From NCBI GenBank assembly GCA_030532405.1, contig JAUNLF010000003.1, forward strand, positions 124,001 through 188,000: 64,000 nucleotides of DNA, read 5' to 3'. Below the pieces are notes generated by a model. That model did not search any database. It was not told the DNA's origin and worked only from the letters and a program-made list of their open reading frames with translations. Shown piece by piece: positions 8,364-17,527 of the stretch (the stretch's first letter is position 1; the number at the start of each line of letters is the position of its first letter). Source of the DNA: Actinomycetaceae bacterium. Lineage in GTDB: Bacteria > Actinomycetota > Actinomycetes > Actinomycetales > Actinomycetaceae. Position numbers and translations under genes: made by a program.

Positions 8364-11033
8364 TTATTTGCGGGGCTTACGGGCGGGTGGTTCACCAAGC
8401 TCGAAGTCCACGACCTCAACGGAATCTTCCTTCGACGGGCGGATACCAAACTCGCCTTCCACGTGCGTGACCAGTGCGAGGTCTTCACGCGACAGCTCCA
8501 AAAGGTCGACCATACCCGCGGGCACTTCCAAAGTCACGTGTAGGAAGGGCGTGCGCGGCGACACCTTGGCCTCGGACTTCACGCGGCGCATGCGAACCAG
8601 CGCTTCGGAAGCGGCCTCCATTACGGCCGGATTGCCGTCAACGTCTTCCAGGTTCAGCGTGTTGGGCCAGTGCGCGTTGTGGACGGAGCCGGAACGGTAC
8701 CACGACCACACTTCCTCCGCTGCGAACGGCAGGAAGGGAGCGAATAGTCGCACAACATTATCGACAACGAGGGCGAGCGCGGTGCGCGCCGACATTGCCT
8801 GGCTGGGCGTCCACTTGCCATCGCGGTTGTAGGCGCGTTCCTTGACGAGCTCTAGGTAGTCGTCACAGAACGCCCAGAAGAACGTCTCGGTGGTTTCCAG
8901 CGCGCGCGTGTGGTCGTAAGACTCCATCGCCTTCGTGGCGGTCTCGATCACTCCGCGTAGCTGGGCGATAATCGCGCGGTCCAAATCCTCCGTAACGTTC
9001 AGGGGATTCAGATCCAGGTCGGCACCCTGACCCATGGTCAACGCGAACTTCGACGCGTTCAGCAACTTAATCGCGAGGCGGCGACCAATCTTCATCTGCC
9101 CCTCGTCAAACGCCGCGTCAGTGCCCAGGCGAGCCGACGCCGCCCAGTAGCGGACCGCGTCCGACCCGTGCTTATCCAAAAGACCCATCGGGGTTACGAC
9201 GTTGCCCTTAGACTTCGACATCTTCTTGCGGTCCGGGTCCAAAATCCAACCCGAAATCGCCGCGTGCTTCCACGGCAGGCCGTCAAACTCCAAGTGAGCG
9301 CGCAAAACCGTAGAGAACAGCCACGTGCGAATAATGTCCTGCCCCTGCGGACGCAGATCCATCGGGTAGACGTTCGCAAACAGCTTCTCGTCGTGTAGCC
9401 AGCCGCCAGCAACCTGGGGGCTCAGCGACGACGTCGCCCACGTGTCCATAATGTCAACCTCGGGCGCGAAACCGCCCGGCTGGTTGCGCTGAGACTCCTC
9501 AAAGCCCTCCGGGACATCCGTCGTCGGATCGATCGGCAGCGCATCTTCAGAGGGTGTCAGCACGTCCTCATAATCGACATTGCCATCCTCATCAATGCGG
9601 TACCACACGGGAATCGGCACGCCGAAGAACCGCTGACGCGACACCAGCCAGTCCGAGTTCAACCCCTGCACCCAGTTGTCATAACGCACGCGCATGAAGT
9701 CAGGGTGGAACTGCAGCTGCTTTCCGCGCTCCAACAGTTCGTCGTTCAGATTCATCTGCGAGGACGGACGCGTGAACTCTTTACCACCATTGCGGATGTA
9801 CCACTGGCGTGAAGTAACAATCTCGAGCGGCTTGTCGCCCTTCTCGAAGAAGTTCGTCATACGCTTAGTAGCTTCGGGCTCGCCAATCATCTCACCCGAT
9901 TCAGACAGCGCGTCCACAATCGTCTGACGCGCCGAGAACGTCGTTGCGCCCTCACACTTCTTGTACAGCTCACGGCCGGCCTCGTCGGTAATCCACTCCG
10001 GAACGCCGCGCTGAATACGACCGTCCTTTTCCAACACCGATCGAAGCGGGAGGTCGAGTTCGCGCCACCACTGGACGTCCACCAAGTCGCCGAACGTACA
10101 GCACATGGCGATGCCCGAACCCTTGTCCATCTCGGCAAGCGGGTGCGCCAAAACGGGGACCTCAACGCCAAAGCCAGGCGAAGTCACCGTCGTGCCGAAC
10201 TTATCCTTATAACGCTCATCATCAGGGTGAGCAATGAGGGCAACACACGCGGGGAGCAACTCCGGACGCGTCGTCTCAATTACGATGTCCTCGCCGTCCT
10301 CACCGTGGAACGCAAAAGAGTGGTAGTGGCCGGGGTACTCGCGCGGCTCCAACTCCGCCTGCGCAACAGCCGTCTGGAAAGTCACGTCCCAAAGGCCCGG
10401 CGCCTCCGCCTGGTAGGCCTCACCGCGCGCTAGGTTACGCAAGAAACCGGCCTGCGCGACCTTCTGCGCACGCTCGCCAATCGTCTGATAGGTGTGGCTC
10501 CAATCAACCGAAAGCCCCAGCCTGCGCCACAGCTCTTCGAAGCCCTTCTCGTCCTCAACGGTGAGGGTCTGGCAAAGCTCAATAAAGTTCTTGCGCGAGA
10601 TCGGCAGCTGGTCCTTATTCTTAACGGACTTCGCGGTGCCCTTAAACGGAGGCTCGAAATCCTCCTCGTAAGGCAGGCTGGGATCGCAACGAACGCCGTA
10701 GTAGTTCTGAACGCGGCGCTCGGTAGGCAAACCGTTGTCGTCCCAACCCATCGGGTAGAACACGTTCTTGCCGCGCATACGCTGGTAGCGCGCAACCGTG
10801 TCAGTGTGGGTGTAAGAGAACACGTGGCCAACGTGAAGTGAACCCGAAACCGTGGGCGGGGGAGTATCAATCGAGTAGACATCCTGACGCGTCGTGTCTT
10901 CGTTAAACGCGTAGATGTCACGCTCATCCCACTGTGCCATCCACTTTTCTTCAAGGCCATCTGCACTGACGCGATCCGGAACAGTCGGAGCCGGTAGCTT
11001 CGTGCGGTGTGCCTCGTCGTTGGCTGGTGCCAT
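8364..11033 (-). CDS. valS: Valine--tRNA ligase
   Basis: Class I synthetase of 889 residues that charges tRNA-Val. The HIGH motif appears as GSLHVGH after PPPTVS near residue 60, and the KMSKS motif as KKMSKSKGN near residue 580. Between them is the CP1 editing domain (about 200-400). An anticodon-binding domain follows. The C-terminal coiled-coil arm seen in the E. coli enzyme is not evident: the protein ends in a short beta-rich segment after residue 830. The ATG has GGGAG eight bases upstream. I found no T-box motif in the leader. Confidence 0.96.
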   Translation of the reverse strand: MAPANDEAHRTKLPAPTVPDRVSADGLEEKWMAQWDERDIYAFNEDTTRQDVYSIDTPPPTVSGSLHVGHVFSYTHTDTVARYQRMRGKNVFYPMGWDDNGLPTERRVQNYYGVRCDPSLPYEEDFEPPFKGTAKSVKNKDQLPISRKNFIELCQTLTVEDEKGFEELWRRLGLSVDWSHTYQTIGERAQKVAQAGFLRNLARGEAYQAEAPGLWDVTFQTAVAQAELEPREYPGHYHSFAFHGEDGEDIVIETTRPELLPACVALIAHPDDERYKDKFGTTVTSPGFGVEVPVLAHPLAEMDKGSGIAMCCTFGDLVDVQWWRELDLPLRSVLEKDGRIQRGVPEWITDEAGRELYKKCEGATTFSARQTIVDALSESGEMIGEPEATKRMTNFFEKGDKPLEIVTSRQWYIRNGGKEFTRPSSQMNLNDELLERGKQLQFHPDFMRVRYDNWVQGLNSDWLVSRQRFFGVPIPVWYRIDEDGNVDYEDVLTPSEDALPIDPTTDVPEGFEESQRNQPGGFAPEVDIMDTWATSSLSPQVAGGWLHDEKLFANVYPMDLRPQGQDIIRTWLFSTVLRAHLEFDGLPWKHAAISGWILDPDRKKMSKSKGNVVTPMGLLDKHGSDAVRYWAASARLGTDAAFDEGQMKIGRRLAIKLLNASKFALTMGQGADLDLNPLNVTEDLDRAIIAQLRGVIETATKAMESYDHTRALETTETFFWAFCDDYLELVKERAYNRDGKWTPSQAMSARTALALVVDNVVRLFAPFLPFAAEEVWSWYRSGSVHNAHWPNTLNLEDVDGNPAVMEAASEALVRMRRVKSEAKVSPRTPFLHVTLEVPAGMVDLLELSREDLALVTHVEGEFGIRPSKEDSVEVVDFELGEPPARKPRK

Positions 11034-11162
11034 CTCAAAGTCTCCCTATTGGAAAATGGTCAATCAAGTCCTAAAAGCATGAACTTAAAGGCTATCGCCA
11101 ATGCTACCAACCGGCCTAATCATCTGAAACTCTGAGGGCCCAAGGCCGCCGAAAAGAGGGGA

Positions 11163-11174
11163 ATCATATACGAA
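11163..11174. promoter_or_regulatory. Weak copy of the TATAC operator motif
   Basis: ATCATATACGAA differs at two positions from the consensus ATCGTATACGAT found elsewhere in the region. It is the farthest of three copies upstream of dctP1. Confidence 0.4.
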
Positions 11175-11268
11175 ATATAACGATACGGTAACGATGTAAA
11201 ATCTGACGCGCGTTAAATTTGAAAGCCTATTGCAAGGGCTGATTTTGCTGGGTAACTTAACTGCATCG

Positions 11269-11282
11269 CATCGTATACGATG
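11269..11282. promoter_or_regulatory. Perfect 14-bp palindrome, candidate GntR operator
   Basis: CATCGTATACGATG is its own reverse complement and contains the best match to the shared motif. It lies about 143 bases before the dctP1 start codon. FCD-type GntR proteins bind short palindromes of this size. Confidence 0.65.
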
Positions 11283-11378
11283 TCAGTTCTCACGATTCCT
11301 AAAGGGTGCAAAGCTGCATCCTTTTGAAATCAAATCCTTGTCAAACCCGTATTCCGTGTACCCAAAGCAGTCAATACA

Positions 11379-11390
11379 CGTGTATACACG
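11379..11390. promoter_or_regulatory. Perfect 12-bp palindrome near dctP1 start
   Basis: CGTGTATACACG is a perfect palindrome with the same GTATAC core, 35 bases upstream of the dctP1 start, where a bound repressor could block transcription. Confidence 0.5.
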
Positions 11391-11424
11391 CAACGCTTAG
11401 TTGCATTAAGAACTGGAGTAACCA

Positions 11425-12570
11425 ATGAAGAGACGTCCTCTTGCCCTTGCCTCAATTATTGGTGCCGCAGCCCTTGTAGTCTCCGCGTGCGGCGGCGGAA
11501 CCGAAGGTGGCGCCGCATCCGGTGGTGGAGCTGCCGAACAAGAACTAACCCTGGCAACCATGGCCCTCGACACCACGCCGCAGGCATACGCCGCGCGCTG
11601 GTTCTTCGACGAACTCGAAACCCGCACCGACGGCCGCGTAGTCGTCGACCAGACCGGCCCCGAAGAAGTCTGCAAGGCCGCAGAAATCGCCGAATGTGTT
11701 CGCGACGGCCGCGCCGACATCGGAATCTCCGTTGCCGACTACACCGCCCAGCTGTTCCCGGGCGAAGTAATCGTATCCGTACCGTTCCTCTCGAACTCCT
11801 CGCAGCAAGCAGTCATGAACGCCCTATGGCAGACGCACAAGCAGCACGAGGGTTCGCAAGCCAAGTGGGATGAAATCGGCCTCACGCCCGTTGCACACTG
11901 GCCCGCCGGCCGCCTAACCCTTGGCTCCAAGGACGAAATCCGCAACGTCAACGACATCAACGGAATGAAGTGGCGCGTATCGGGCCCGTACCTGGTCAAA
12001 GCATTCGAACAGGTCAACGGCAACCCGGTATCAATGCCCTCCTCCGAAACCTACGAAGCCCTGCAACGACAGGTCGCTGAAGCAGCAGCCTTCGCCATCG
12101 ACGGCGCAGTCGACTACAAGCTAGTCGAAATCCTCCCCGAATGGACCGACCCGGGCGTAGGCCACTACAACACGTTCGGCATGTGGATCAACAGCGACGT
12201 CCTCGACGGGTTCTCTGAAGAAGACCGCGCCATCTACGACGAACTCGTAGAAGAATTCAACGCCGGCAAGGGCATGGAGCTCTTCGCGGAAGGCGCATCC
12301 GAACAGTGCCAGTTCATGCTCGACCACAACAACGTCAGCAAGTTCAACCGCTGGGATGACGCCGACACCGAAGAATGGTCCAACAAGGTCCTCGACGGCC
12401 TAGTAGAAGAGTGGATCGCAGAAGCCGAGAAGAACGGCCTCACCGATGCACGCTCCTACTACGAAACCTACAAGGAACTCGTCCAAGACGTAACCCAGGA
12501 AGACCTCGATAAGGACCCGGTTATCGCCTGCGTCAACGAGTTCTACGACCAGGGCCGAAACGAGCGCTGA
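11425..12570 (+). CDS. TRAP transporter substrate-binding lipoprotein (DctP family), copy 1
   Basis: A 381-residue secreted receptor for a carboxylate. The signal peptide ends with the lipobox VVSAC, so Cys22 is the lipid anchor, followed by a Gly/Ser linker. The DctP core has DTTPQAYAARWFFDELETRT near 49-68 and the conserved Arg in the GMKWRVSGPYL segment, which in the family salt-bridges the ligand carboxylate. Two Cys (83 and 91) and further Cys in SEQCQF and VIACVN are shared with the second copy downstream and may form disulfides. It leads an operon with the two permease subunits. The nearby aromatic pathway suggests an aryl acid as ligand, but that is inference. Confidence 0.9.
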   Translation: MKRRPLALASIIGAAALVVSACGGGTEGGAASGGGAAEQELTLATMALDTTPQAYAARWFFDELETRTDGRVVVDQTGPEEVCKAAEIAECVRDGRADIGISVADYTAQLFPGEVIVSVPFLSNSSQQAVMNALWQTHKQHEGSQAKWDEIGLTPVAHWPAGRLTLGSKDEIRNVNDINGMKWRVSGPYLVKAFEQVNGNPVSMPSSETYEALQRQVAEAAAFAIDGAVDYKLVEILPEWTDPGVGHYNTFGMWINSDVLDGFSEEDRAIYDELVEEFNAGKGMELFAEGASEQCQFMLDHNNVSKFNRWDDADTEEWSNKVLDGLVEEWIAEAEKNGLTDARSYYETYKELVQDVTQEDLDKDPVIACVNEFYDQGRNER

Positions 12571-12576
12571 TAACCC

Positions 12577-13131
12577 ATGGAGCGCTTCATACGATCGATC
12601 GTATCGGGGCTCGGAATCCTAGCAACTATCGCGACCGTCATCATGATGTTCTCGATATCTGCAGATGTTTTCTATCGAGTGTTCTATAACAAGTCACTGC
12701 CCGGACTTCTGGAGATCTCGGAAACCGCACTGGTCGCGGCAGTATTCCTCGGAATGGGATACACCGCCCTCACGAACTCGCACGTTGCAGTTGACCTGCT
12801 GGTCACACGCATCAAACCAAAAATCGCGCACGTACTAATCACCATCGCCTGGGCCCTAACCTCCGGCATCGTGGGATGGATGCTATACGCAACAGTCGGG
12901 CGCGCAATGCAATCAACCGCCGAGAAAGAGGTCCGCATGGGCCTCATCGCTTGGCCACAATACCCAGCCCGCTGGATCATCGTCGTCGGACTAGCCGCAA
13001 TGTTCATCGTCGCCGTACTAAACGTCATTCGACTGCTGCGCGGCAAGAACATCTACGGTGACTCCGGCCTGGCAGAACACGAGCGCGTAGTCCAAGAAGC
13101 ACGCCAAAACGAGGAAGGAGTACAGGCATGA
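12577..13131 (+). CDS. TRAP transporter small permease subunit (DctQ family)
   Basis: A 184-residue protein with four hydrophobic segments (about 8-30, 47-65, 85-105, 128-153), the usual DctQ fold. The family motifs appear as SADVFYRVFYNKSLPGLLEISE and FLGMGYTALTNSHVAVDLL. It begins six bases after the binding-protein stop with no clear ribosome binding site, so translation is likely coupled. Its stop overlaps the large subunit start by 4 bases. DctQ joins DctM to form the sodium-driven carrier. Confidence 0.92.
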   Translation: MERFIRSIVSGLGILATIATVIMMFSISADVFYRVFYNKSLPGLLEISETALVAAVFLGMGYTALTNSHVAVDLLVTRIKPKIAHVLITIAWALTSGIVGWMLYATVGRAMQSTAEKEVRMGLIAWPQYPARWIIVVGLAAMFIVAVLNVIRLLRGKNIYGDSGLAEHERVVQEARQNEEGVQA

Positions 13132-14609
13132 GTAGCGGCGCAATCGTCCTCTTTGTCCTAATCCTCCTCATCGTCCTGCTAGCAATCCGCATGCCCGTTG
13201 CGTTCGCTCTGGGCCTGTCGGGCGCCACCGGTCTGCTCATCCTAAAGGGCGCGGGGCACACCACCAACGTGCTCGGCTCCCTACCATTTACCGAAACCGC
13301 GTCGTTCTCGCTCACCATCATCCCCATGTTCACCCTCATGGGCATGCTGGCAGTGAAAGCGCGCATCGCGGAACAAGTCTTCGCCGTAGCCGCCTACATC
13401 TTTAAGAAGGTCCCCGGCGGCCTCGGCGTAGCAGCCATCATGGCGTCAGCAGGCTTCGCGGCCGTGTCCGGCTCCTCAATCGGCACCGCGGCAACCATGT
13501 CGAAACTGTCGATCGGCCAGATGCGCAAGTACGGTTACCCGATTCCGCTTGCCTCCGCAGCCGTTGCAGTTGCAGGCACCCTGGGCGCACTAATCCCGCC
13601 CTCGGTATTCCTGGTTCTGTACGCAATCATGGTTGGCGAATCGGTCGCACAAGTGCTGGCTGCAGGTATCGTTCCCGGTATCCTCTCCGCGATCGTTTAC
13701 GCGGCGTACATGAGCTTCGCAGTAAAGCGCCACCGCGCTAAGAAGCAGGCGATTGTTGACGCTCCCGACCTGGAGTCCGCACTAGCGATTGCCTCCAACC
13801 GCGCAACCGAAGCGGATGTGAGGGCGATCCGGGAAGCTCACGTCTCTGACGGCTGGTCCTACCAGCAGCGCAACATCTCATCGGCCCCCGTACCGGACGC
13901 GCCGATGGAAGGCATCGACATCTCTAAGATCACCCGTCTTCGCGAACTGCCGTGGCGCGGTATCGCACGCTTGATCATCCTGTTCGTCATCGTGCTGGGT
14001 GGCATGTACTCGGGCGTATTCACGCCCACCGAGTCCGCCGCAATCGGCGCGCTGGCAGCCGGCATCATGCTCGCGATTGAAATGTTCCGCGACGGGCCGC
14101 GCTCCATGATTGGCGCGTTCATCGAGGCATTCAAGGAAACGGCGTCTACAACGTCGATGGTCTTCTCGATCATTGTCGGATCGGCAGTGCTGTCATCCTT
14201 CTTCGTCATGGCGAAGGTGCCGCGCATGCTCACCAACGCCGTCCTCGGCTGGGGCCTACCCGGACACCTAACCCTGGGAATCATGCTCCTCGCCCTCATC
14301 CCACTTGGAATGGCACTGGAATCAATCTCGATTCTGGTAATCACGGTTCCGCTGATCTACCCGGTCGCAATGGAACTCGGATTCTCCGGTGTTTGGCTGG
14401 CGGTCCTGATCGTCAAGCTCATCGAGATCGGCATGGTCACCCCGCCGGTTGGCATCAACTGTTTCGTTGTCGCCGGCACCGCGAACGTCAAGACCGAAGA
14501 CGTGTTCAGAGGCGTACTGCCTTTCGTTCTGCTGGACATGGCCGTACTGGTGGTCTTGTTCTTCATCCCGCAGATATCCCTGTGGCTTCCTTCGCTCGTA
14601 CAGGTTTAA
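13128..14609 (+). CDS. TRAP transporter large permease subunit (DctM family)
   Basis: A 493-residue membrane protein with the DctM pattern: MPVAFALGLSGATG near the start, GSSIGTAATMSKLSIGQMRKYGYP, PPSVFLVLYAIMVGESV, and GVFTPTESAAIGALAAG in the second half. It is longer than the usual 425-440 residues because of a hydrophilic loop at about residues 200-275 (KRHRAKKQ to RLRELPWRG) between the two inverted halves. The start codon ATG overlaps the dctQ stop. It forms the transport channel used by the two DctP proteins encoded on either side. Confidence 0.93.
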   Translation: MSSGAIVLFVLILLIVLLAIRMPVAFALGLSGATGLLILKGAGHTTNVLGSLPFTETASFSLTIIPMFTLMGMLAVKARIAEQVFAVAAYIFKKVPGGLGVAAIMASAGFAAVSGSSIGTAATMSKLSIGQMRKYGYPIPLASAAVAVAGTLGALIPPSVFLVLYAIMVGESVAQVLAAGIVPGILSAIVYAAYMSFAVKRHRAKKQAIVDAPDLESALAIASNRATEADVRAIREAHVSDGWSYQQRNISSAPVPDAPMEGIDISKITRLRELPWRGIARLIILFVIVLGGMYSGVFTPTESAAIGALAAGIMLAIEMFRDGPRSMIGAFIEAFKETASTTSMVFSIIVGSAVLSSFFVMAKVPRMLTNAVLGWGLPGHLTLGIMLLALIPLGMALESISILVITVPLIYPVAMELGFSGVWLAVLIVKLIEIGMVTPPVGINCFVVAGTANVKTEDVFRGVLPFVLLDMAVLVVLFFIPQISLWLPSLVQV

Positions 14610-14652
14610 CACCTTCGAGCCAAGGTAAATAAACGTCCTGGGCAGAGGGCGG

Positions 14653-14682
14653 GCCCCCTCGGTGCGAAAGCGCCGAGGGGGC
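14653..14682 (+). terminator. Hairpin between dctM and the second dctP
   Basis: GCCCCCTCGGTGC and GCGCCGAGGGGGC pair fully (one G-T) around a GAAA loop, followed by ATTATTAC. The T tail is weak, so it may be a partial terminator or a stabiliser that lets the downstream binding protein be expressed at another level. Confidence 0.65.
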
Positions 14683-14721
14683 ATTATTACAACCAAATCC
14701 AACGAATACAAAGAGTGGAAT

Positions 14722-15846
14722 ATGAAAACCCGAATTGCAGTAGCGGGTCTGACCGTAGGCGCAGCGATCGCTCTCAGCGCCTGTAGCGGCACGACCTCCG
14801 GAACTGGAACAGCACCCGAACACGACCTCATTCTTGCAACGATCACTGTAGACACGACCCCGCAAGCCGCTGCTATCAAGTGGTTTTTCGAAGAAGTAAA
14901 TGAACGCACCGACGGGCGCATCAATATTGACATGACGTCCCCGCAGGAAGTTTGCAAGGCGACAGAAACAGCCGAATGCGTTCGAGACGGCCGCGCTGAC
15001 ATCGGTGTCGCGCTGACCGACTATACGGCCCAACTTTTCCCCGCGGAAGTCATTGTCTCGATTCCGTTCCTATCGAACTCCTCCCAGCAGGCCACGATGA
15101 ATGCCCTTTGGCAGGCGTATAAGGAACACGAGGGCGTGCAGGCTAAGTGGGAGCAGGTCGGCCTCATCCCGGTAGGACATTGGCCGGCAGGACGACTAAC
15201 GATCGGTGCGAATCACGAGATCAACAATGTTGCCGACATGCAGGGTGACAAGTGGCGCGTGCTGGGCCCGTACCTGGTGGAGGCCTTCGAATCGATCAAC
15301 GGTAACCCCGTCTCGCTACCCGGCGCCGAGACGTACGAGGGCGTGCAGCGCGGTGTTGCAGACTCAATCTCGTGGGCAATCGACGGCGCGGTTGACTACA
15401 ACCTTGCCGAGCTTCTATCCGAATGGGCCGACCCGGGAGTCGGACAGTACAACACGTTTGGCATGTGGCTAAACCCCGACACGTACGAGCGCTTCTCTGA
15501 TGAAGACAAGAAGATCTGGGACGAGGTCGTAGAGGAGTTCAACTCCGGCAAAGGCATGGAAGTATTCGCCGAAGGAGCCGCCCACCAGTGCGACTACATG
15601 CTAGAGCACCAAAACGTGAACTCTTTCGTCAGGTGGGACGACTCCGCGGCAAAGGAATGGGAAGAAAAGATCGGCGATTCCCTGGAAAAGCAGTGGATCA
15701 GCGAAGCCGAACGCAACGGCCTCGAAGACGCGGAAGGATACCTCGAGCTCTACAAGAAGTACGTCAACGACGTTACCGCTGAAGAGCTCGAGAAAGACCC
15801 CGTCATCGCGTGCGTAAACCGCTTCGAAGCGGAGGGCAGGAATTAG
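14722..15846 (+). CDS. TRAP transporter substrate-binding lipoprotein (DctP family), copy 2
   Basis: A 374-residue receptor that aligns end to end with the binding protein at 11425-12570; by eye well over half of the residues match. The start ATG at 14722 gives a signal peptide ending in the lipobox ALSAC (Cys21); an upstream GTG at 14662 is rejected because it lies in a hairpin and gives no signal peptide. The ligand Arg segment is KWRVLGPYLVEAF, and the Cys pair EVCKATETAEC is kept. Differences near the ligand pocket (for example PGAETYEGVQRGVADSISW) suggest a different but related ligand. Its stop overlaps the convergent symporter gene by 4 bases. Confidence 0.88.
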   Translation: MKTRIAVAGLTVGAAIALSACSGTTSGTGTAPEHDLILATITVDTTPQAAAIKWFFEEVNERTDGRINIDMTSPQEVCKATETAECVRDGRADIGVALTDYTAQLFPAEVIVSIPFLSNSSQQATMNALWQAYKEHEGVQAKWEQVGLIPVGHWPAGRLTIGANHEINNVADMQGDKWRVLGPYLVEAFESINGNPVSLPGAETYEGVQRGVADSISWAIDGAVDYNLAELLSEWADPGVGQYNTFGMWLNPDTYERFSDEDKKIWDEVVEEFNSGKGMEVFAEGAAHQCDYMLEHQNVNSFVRWDDSAAKEWEEKIGDSLEKQWISEAERNGLEDAEGYLELYKKYVNDVTAEELEKDPVIACVNRFEAEGRN

Positions 15847-17258
15847 TAGCCCGCACCGAGCTCGAAGGTGGCCGGCGTGCCCGTGACCTTCTTGGACTCC
15901 ACGGCCGCCTCGAGCTCGATGTTGCCCGGAATGTCGTTCGCGTTCTTGCTCAGGTCCATCCCCGTACGGTCCTTAATGGTCGAAGTTCCGATCAGCGCGA
16001 TAAGCGTGAAGACGAACAGGTACGTGGACACCGCGAGCGTGGTGTTGAACTTGCCGAACAGGTACGTTGCGATCAGCGGCGAGAAAGCACCACCCAAAAT
16101 CGCGCCCATCGCGTAGGCCAGGCCTGCACCGGAGTAGCGCACGCGCGCCGGGAAAATCTCGGCGAACATTGCTGACTGCGGGCCGTAAGTCAGGCCAAGG
16201 CCAATGGTGAGCGGCAAAATCGCGAGGATAATCATGCTCCAACGGCCCGTGTTGATAAGCATAAATAGGGGGAACACCCAGATTAGATTCAGTACGAACC
16301 CGATCTGATACGTCCTCACACGGCCAATGCGGTCAGACAACCACGCCGAGAACATTGTGGTTACGATCCACGCTGCCGAAGCGAGCGTAATAATGTTCAG
16401 CATCCTGTTTTGATCCAGGCCCATGCCGTTAGAACCGGACGTGTAAGCCAGGATGAATCCACCCGTAATCATGTAGCCAACCACGTTGTTACCCATGAAT
16501 GCGAGGGCGCCTTGCACCAACTGTTTGCCGTTGTACTTGAACATCTTGAACAGGGGCAGGCGAAGCTGAACGTCGTCCTTCGCGACCTCTTCAAAGATGG
16601 GGGACTCGGCAACGCCAAGGCGAATAAACATGCCGACCACGATCAAAATGATCGAGAACAGGAACGGTACGCGCCAGCCCCACACGTTGAACTGGTCGCC
16701 TGAAATCGCGTGGACAACCGACAGGACGCCGGTCGCGGTCAGCATGCCTAGCGGAACGCCAACCTGCGGGAAACCGCCGTACCATCCGCGCTTGTCCGCG
16801 GGAGCGTGCTCAACAGCCATCAGGGCTGCGCCGCCCCATTCGCCGCCGGCGGAGAATCCCTGGATCACGCGCAGCAGGATCAGCAAGACCGGCGCCCACA
16901 TGCCAATGCTTTGGTACGTGGGGAGCAAACCGATTAGGACGGTAGCCGCACCCATCAGAATCAGGGTTGCGACCATCATGATTTTGCGGCCCAGCTTGTC
17001 ACCCAAATGGCCGGCAACGAGGGCGCCGAGAGGGCGGAAGAAGAAGCTGATACCAACGGTTGCGAAACCGATCAGCTGACCGAGGAACGCGTTGTCGTTG
17101 GATAGCGGGTCAAAGAACAGCGGGCCAAAGATCAGCGCTACTGCGTTTGCGTAAATGAAGAAGTCGTACCATTCAACGGTAGTACCCACCAAGGTTGCGA
17201 CGGCAACGCGGCGGTCTTCCTTCTTCTTGGTGCTCAGAATTAGGCGATCGCTAGACAC
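15843..17258 (-). CDS. MFS transporter, metabolite:H+ symporter (MHS) family
   Basis: A 471-residue protein with about twelve membrane segments. The N-terminal VATLVGTTVEWYDFFIYANA and the loop GHLGDKLGRKIMM are hallmarks of the MHS family (ShiA, ProP, KgtP); RVIQGFSAGGEWGGAALMAVEHAP is the other family signature. Members import organic acids, shikimate, proline betaine or aromatic acids by proton symport. The start is GTG with AGGAG upstream. Two or three copies of the TATAC motif lie in its promoter region, linking it to the hpa regulon. The substrate could be homoprotocatechuate or 4-hydroxyphenylacetate; that is inference. Confidence 0.9.
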   Translation of the reverse strand: MSSDRLILSTKKKEDRRVAVATLVGTTVEWYDFFIYANAVALIFGPLFFDPLSNDNAFLGQLIGFATVGISFFFRPLGALVAGHLGDKLGRKIMMVATLILMGAATVLIGLLPTYQSIGMWAPVLLILLRVIQGFSAGGEWGGAALMAVEHAPADKRGWYGGFPQVGVPLGMLTATGVLSVVHAISGDQFNVWGWRVPFLFSIILIVVGMFIRLGVAESPIFEEVAKDDVQLRLPLFKMFKYNGKQLVQGALAFMGNNVVGYMITGGFILAYTSGSNGMGLDQNRMLNIITLASAAWIVTTMFSAWLSDRIGRVRTYQIGFVLNLIWVFPLFMLINTGRWSMIILAILPLTIGLGLTYGPQSAMFAEIFPARVRYSGAGLAYAMGAILGGAFSPLIATYLFGKFNTTLAVSTYLFVFTLIALIGTSTIKDRTGMDLSKNANDIPGNIELEAAVESKKVTGTPATFELGAGY

Positions 17259-17408
17259 TTTAAACTCCTGTCCTTGGGCAGAGGGACCGACTAACCCGCC
17301 TTCAAATTGTCCCGGAGTTGTCCGATATAAAGCTGAAATCTATATGGGTGTGGCTATGCGGATCAATCGGATTCGGTATAGCTTTTCCAGGGCTGATTTG
17401 GAGTTGGG

Positions 17409-17420
17409 CTCGTATACATC
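17409..17420. promoter_or_regulatory. TATAC motif upstream of the MHS symporter (distal)
   Basis: CTCGTATACATC keeps the core TCGTATAC of the shared motif. Between it and the next copy lies a further partial match, TCGTATCGAT at 17422-17431. Confidence 0.4.
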
Positions 17421-17436
17421 GTCGTATCGATTAGAG

Positions 17437-17450
17437 CTTCGTATACGATT
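17437..17450. promoter_or_regulatory. TATAC palindrome in the symporter/regulator intergenic region
   Basis: The site TTCGTATACGAT (17438-17449) has one mismatch to ATCGTATACGAT. It lies about 180 bases upstream of the minus-strand symporter start and 78 bases downstream of the end of the GntR gene. The rest of 17259-17527 has no gene. Confidence 0.6.
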
Positions 17451-17527
17451 CTTAGTCTACCCCGCAGTGCAGGAGTCATGTTCAATTTTTAGAAGCGATT
17501 TGTTCAAATGCGTGCACGGATGTGCAT

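Larger units (their letters stand above)
11034..11424. promoter_or_regulatory. Divergent regulatory region between valS and the TRAP operon
   Basis: These 391 bases have no credible gene. They hold the valS leader and, nearer the TRAP operon, three TATAC-centred palindromes (11163-11174, 11269-11282, 11379-11390) annotated separately. A GGAG site lies just before the dctP1 start. The region is much AT-richer than its flanks. Confidence 0.75.

Noticed and set aside
11034-11268. T-box riboswitch for valS
   Set aside because: I searched the leader by eye for the conserved T-box antiterminator core and found none.
14662-14721. Upstream GTG start for the second binding protein
   Set aside because: It lies inside a strong hairpin and would put 20 residues before an obvious lipoprotein signal peptide.
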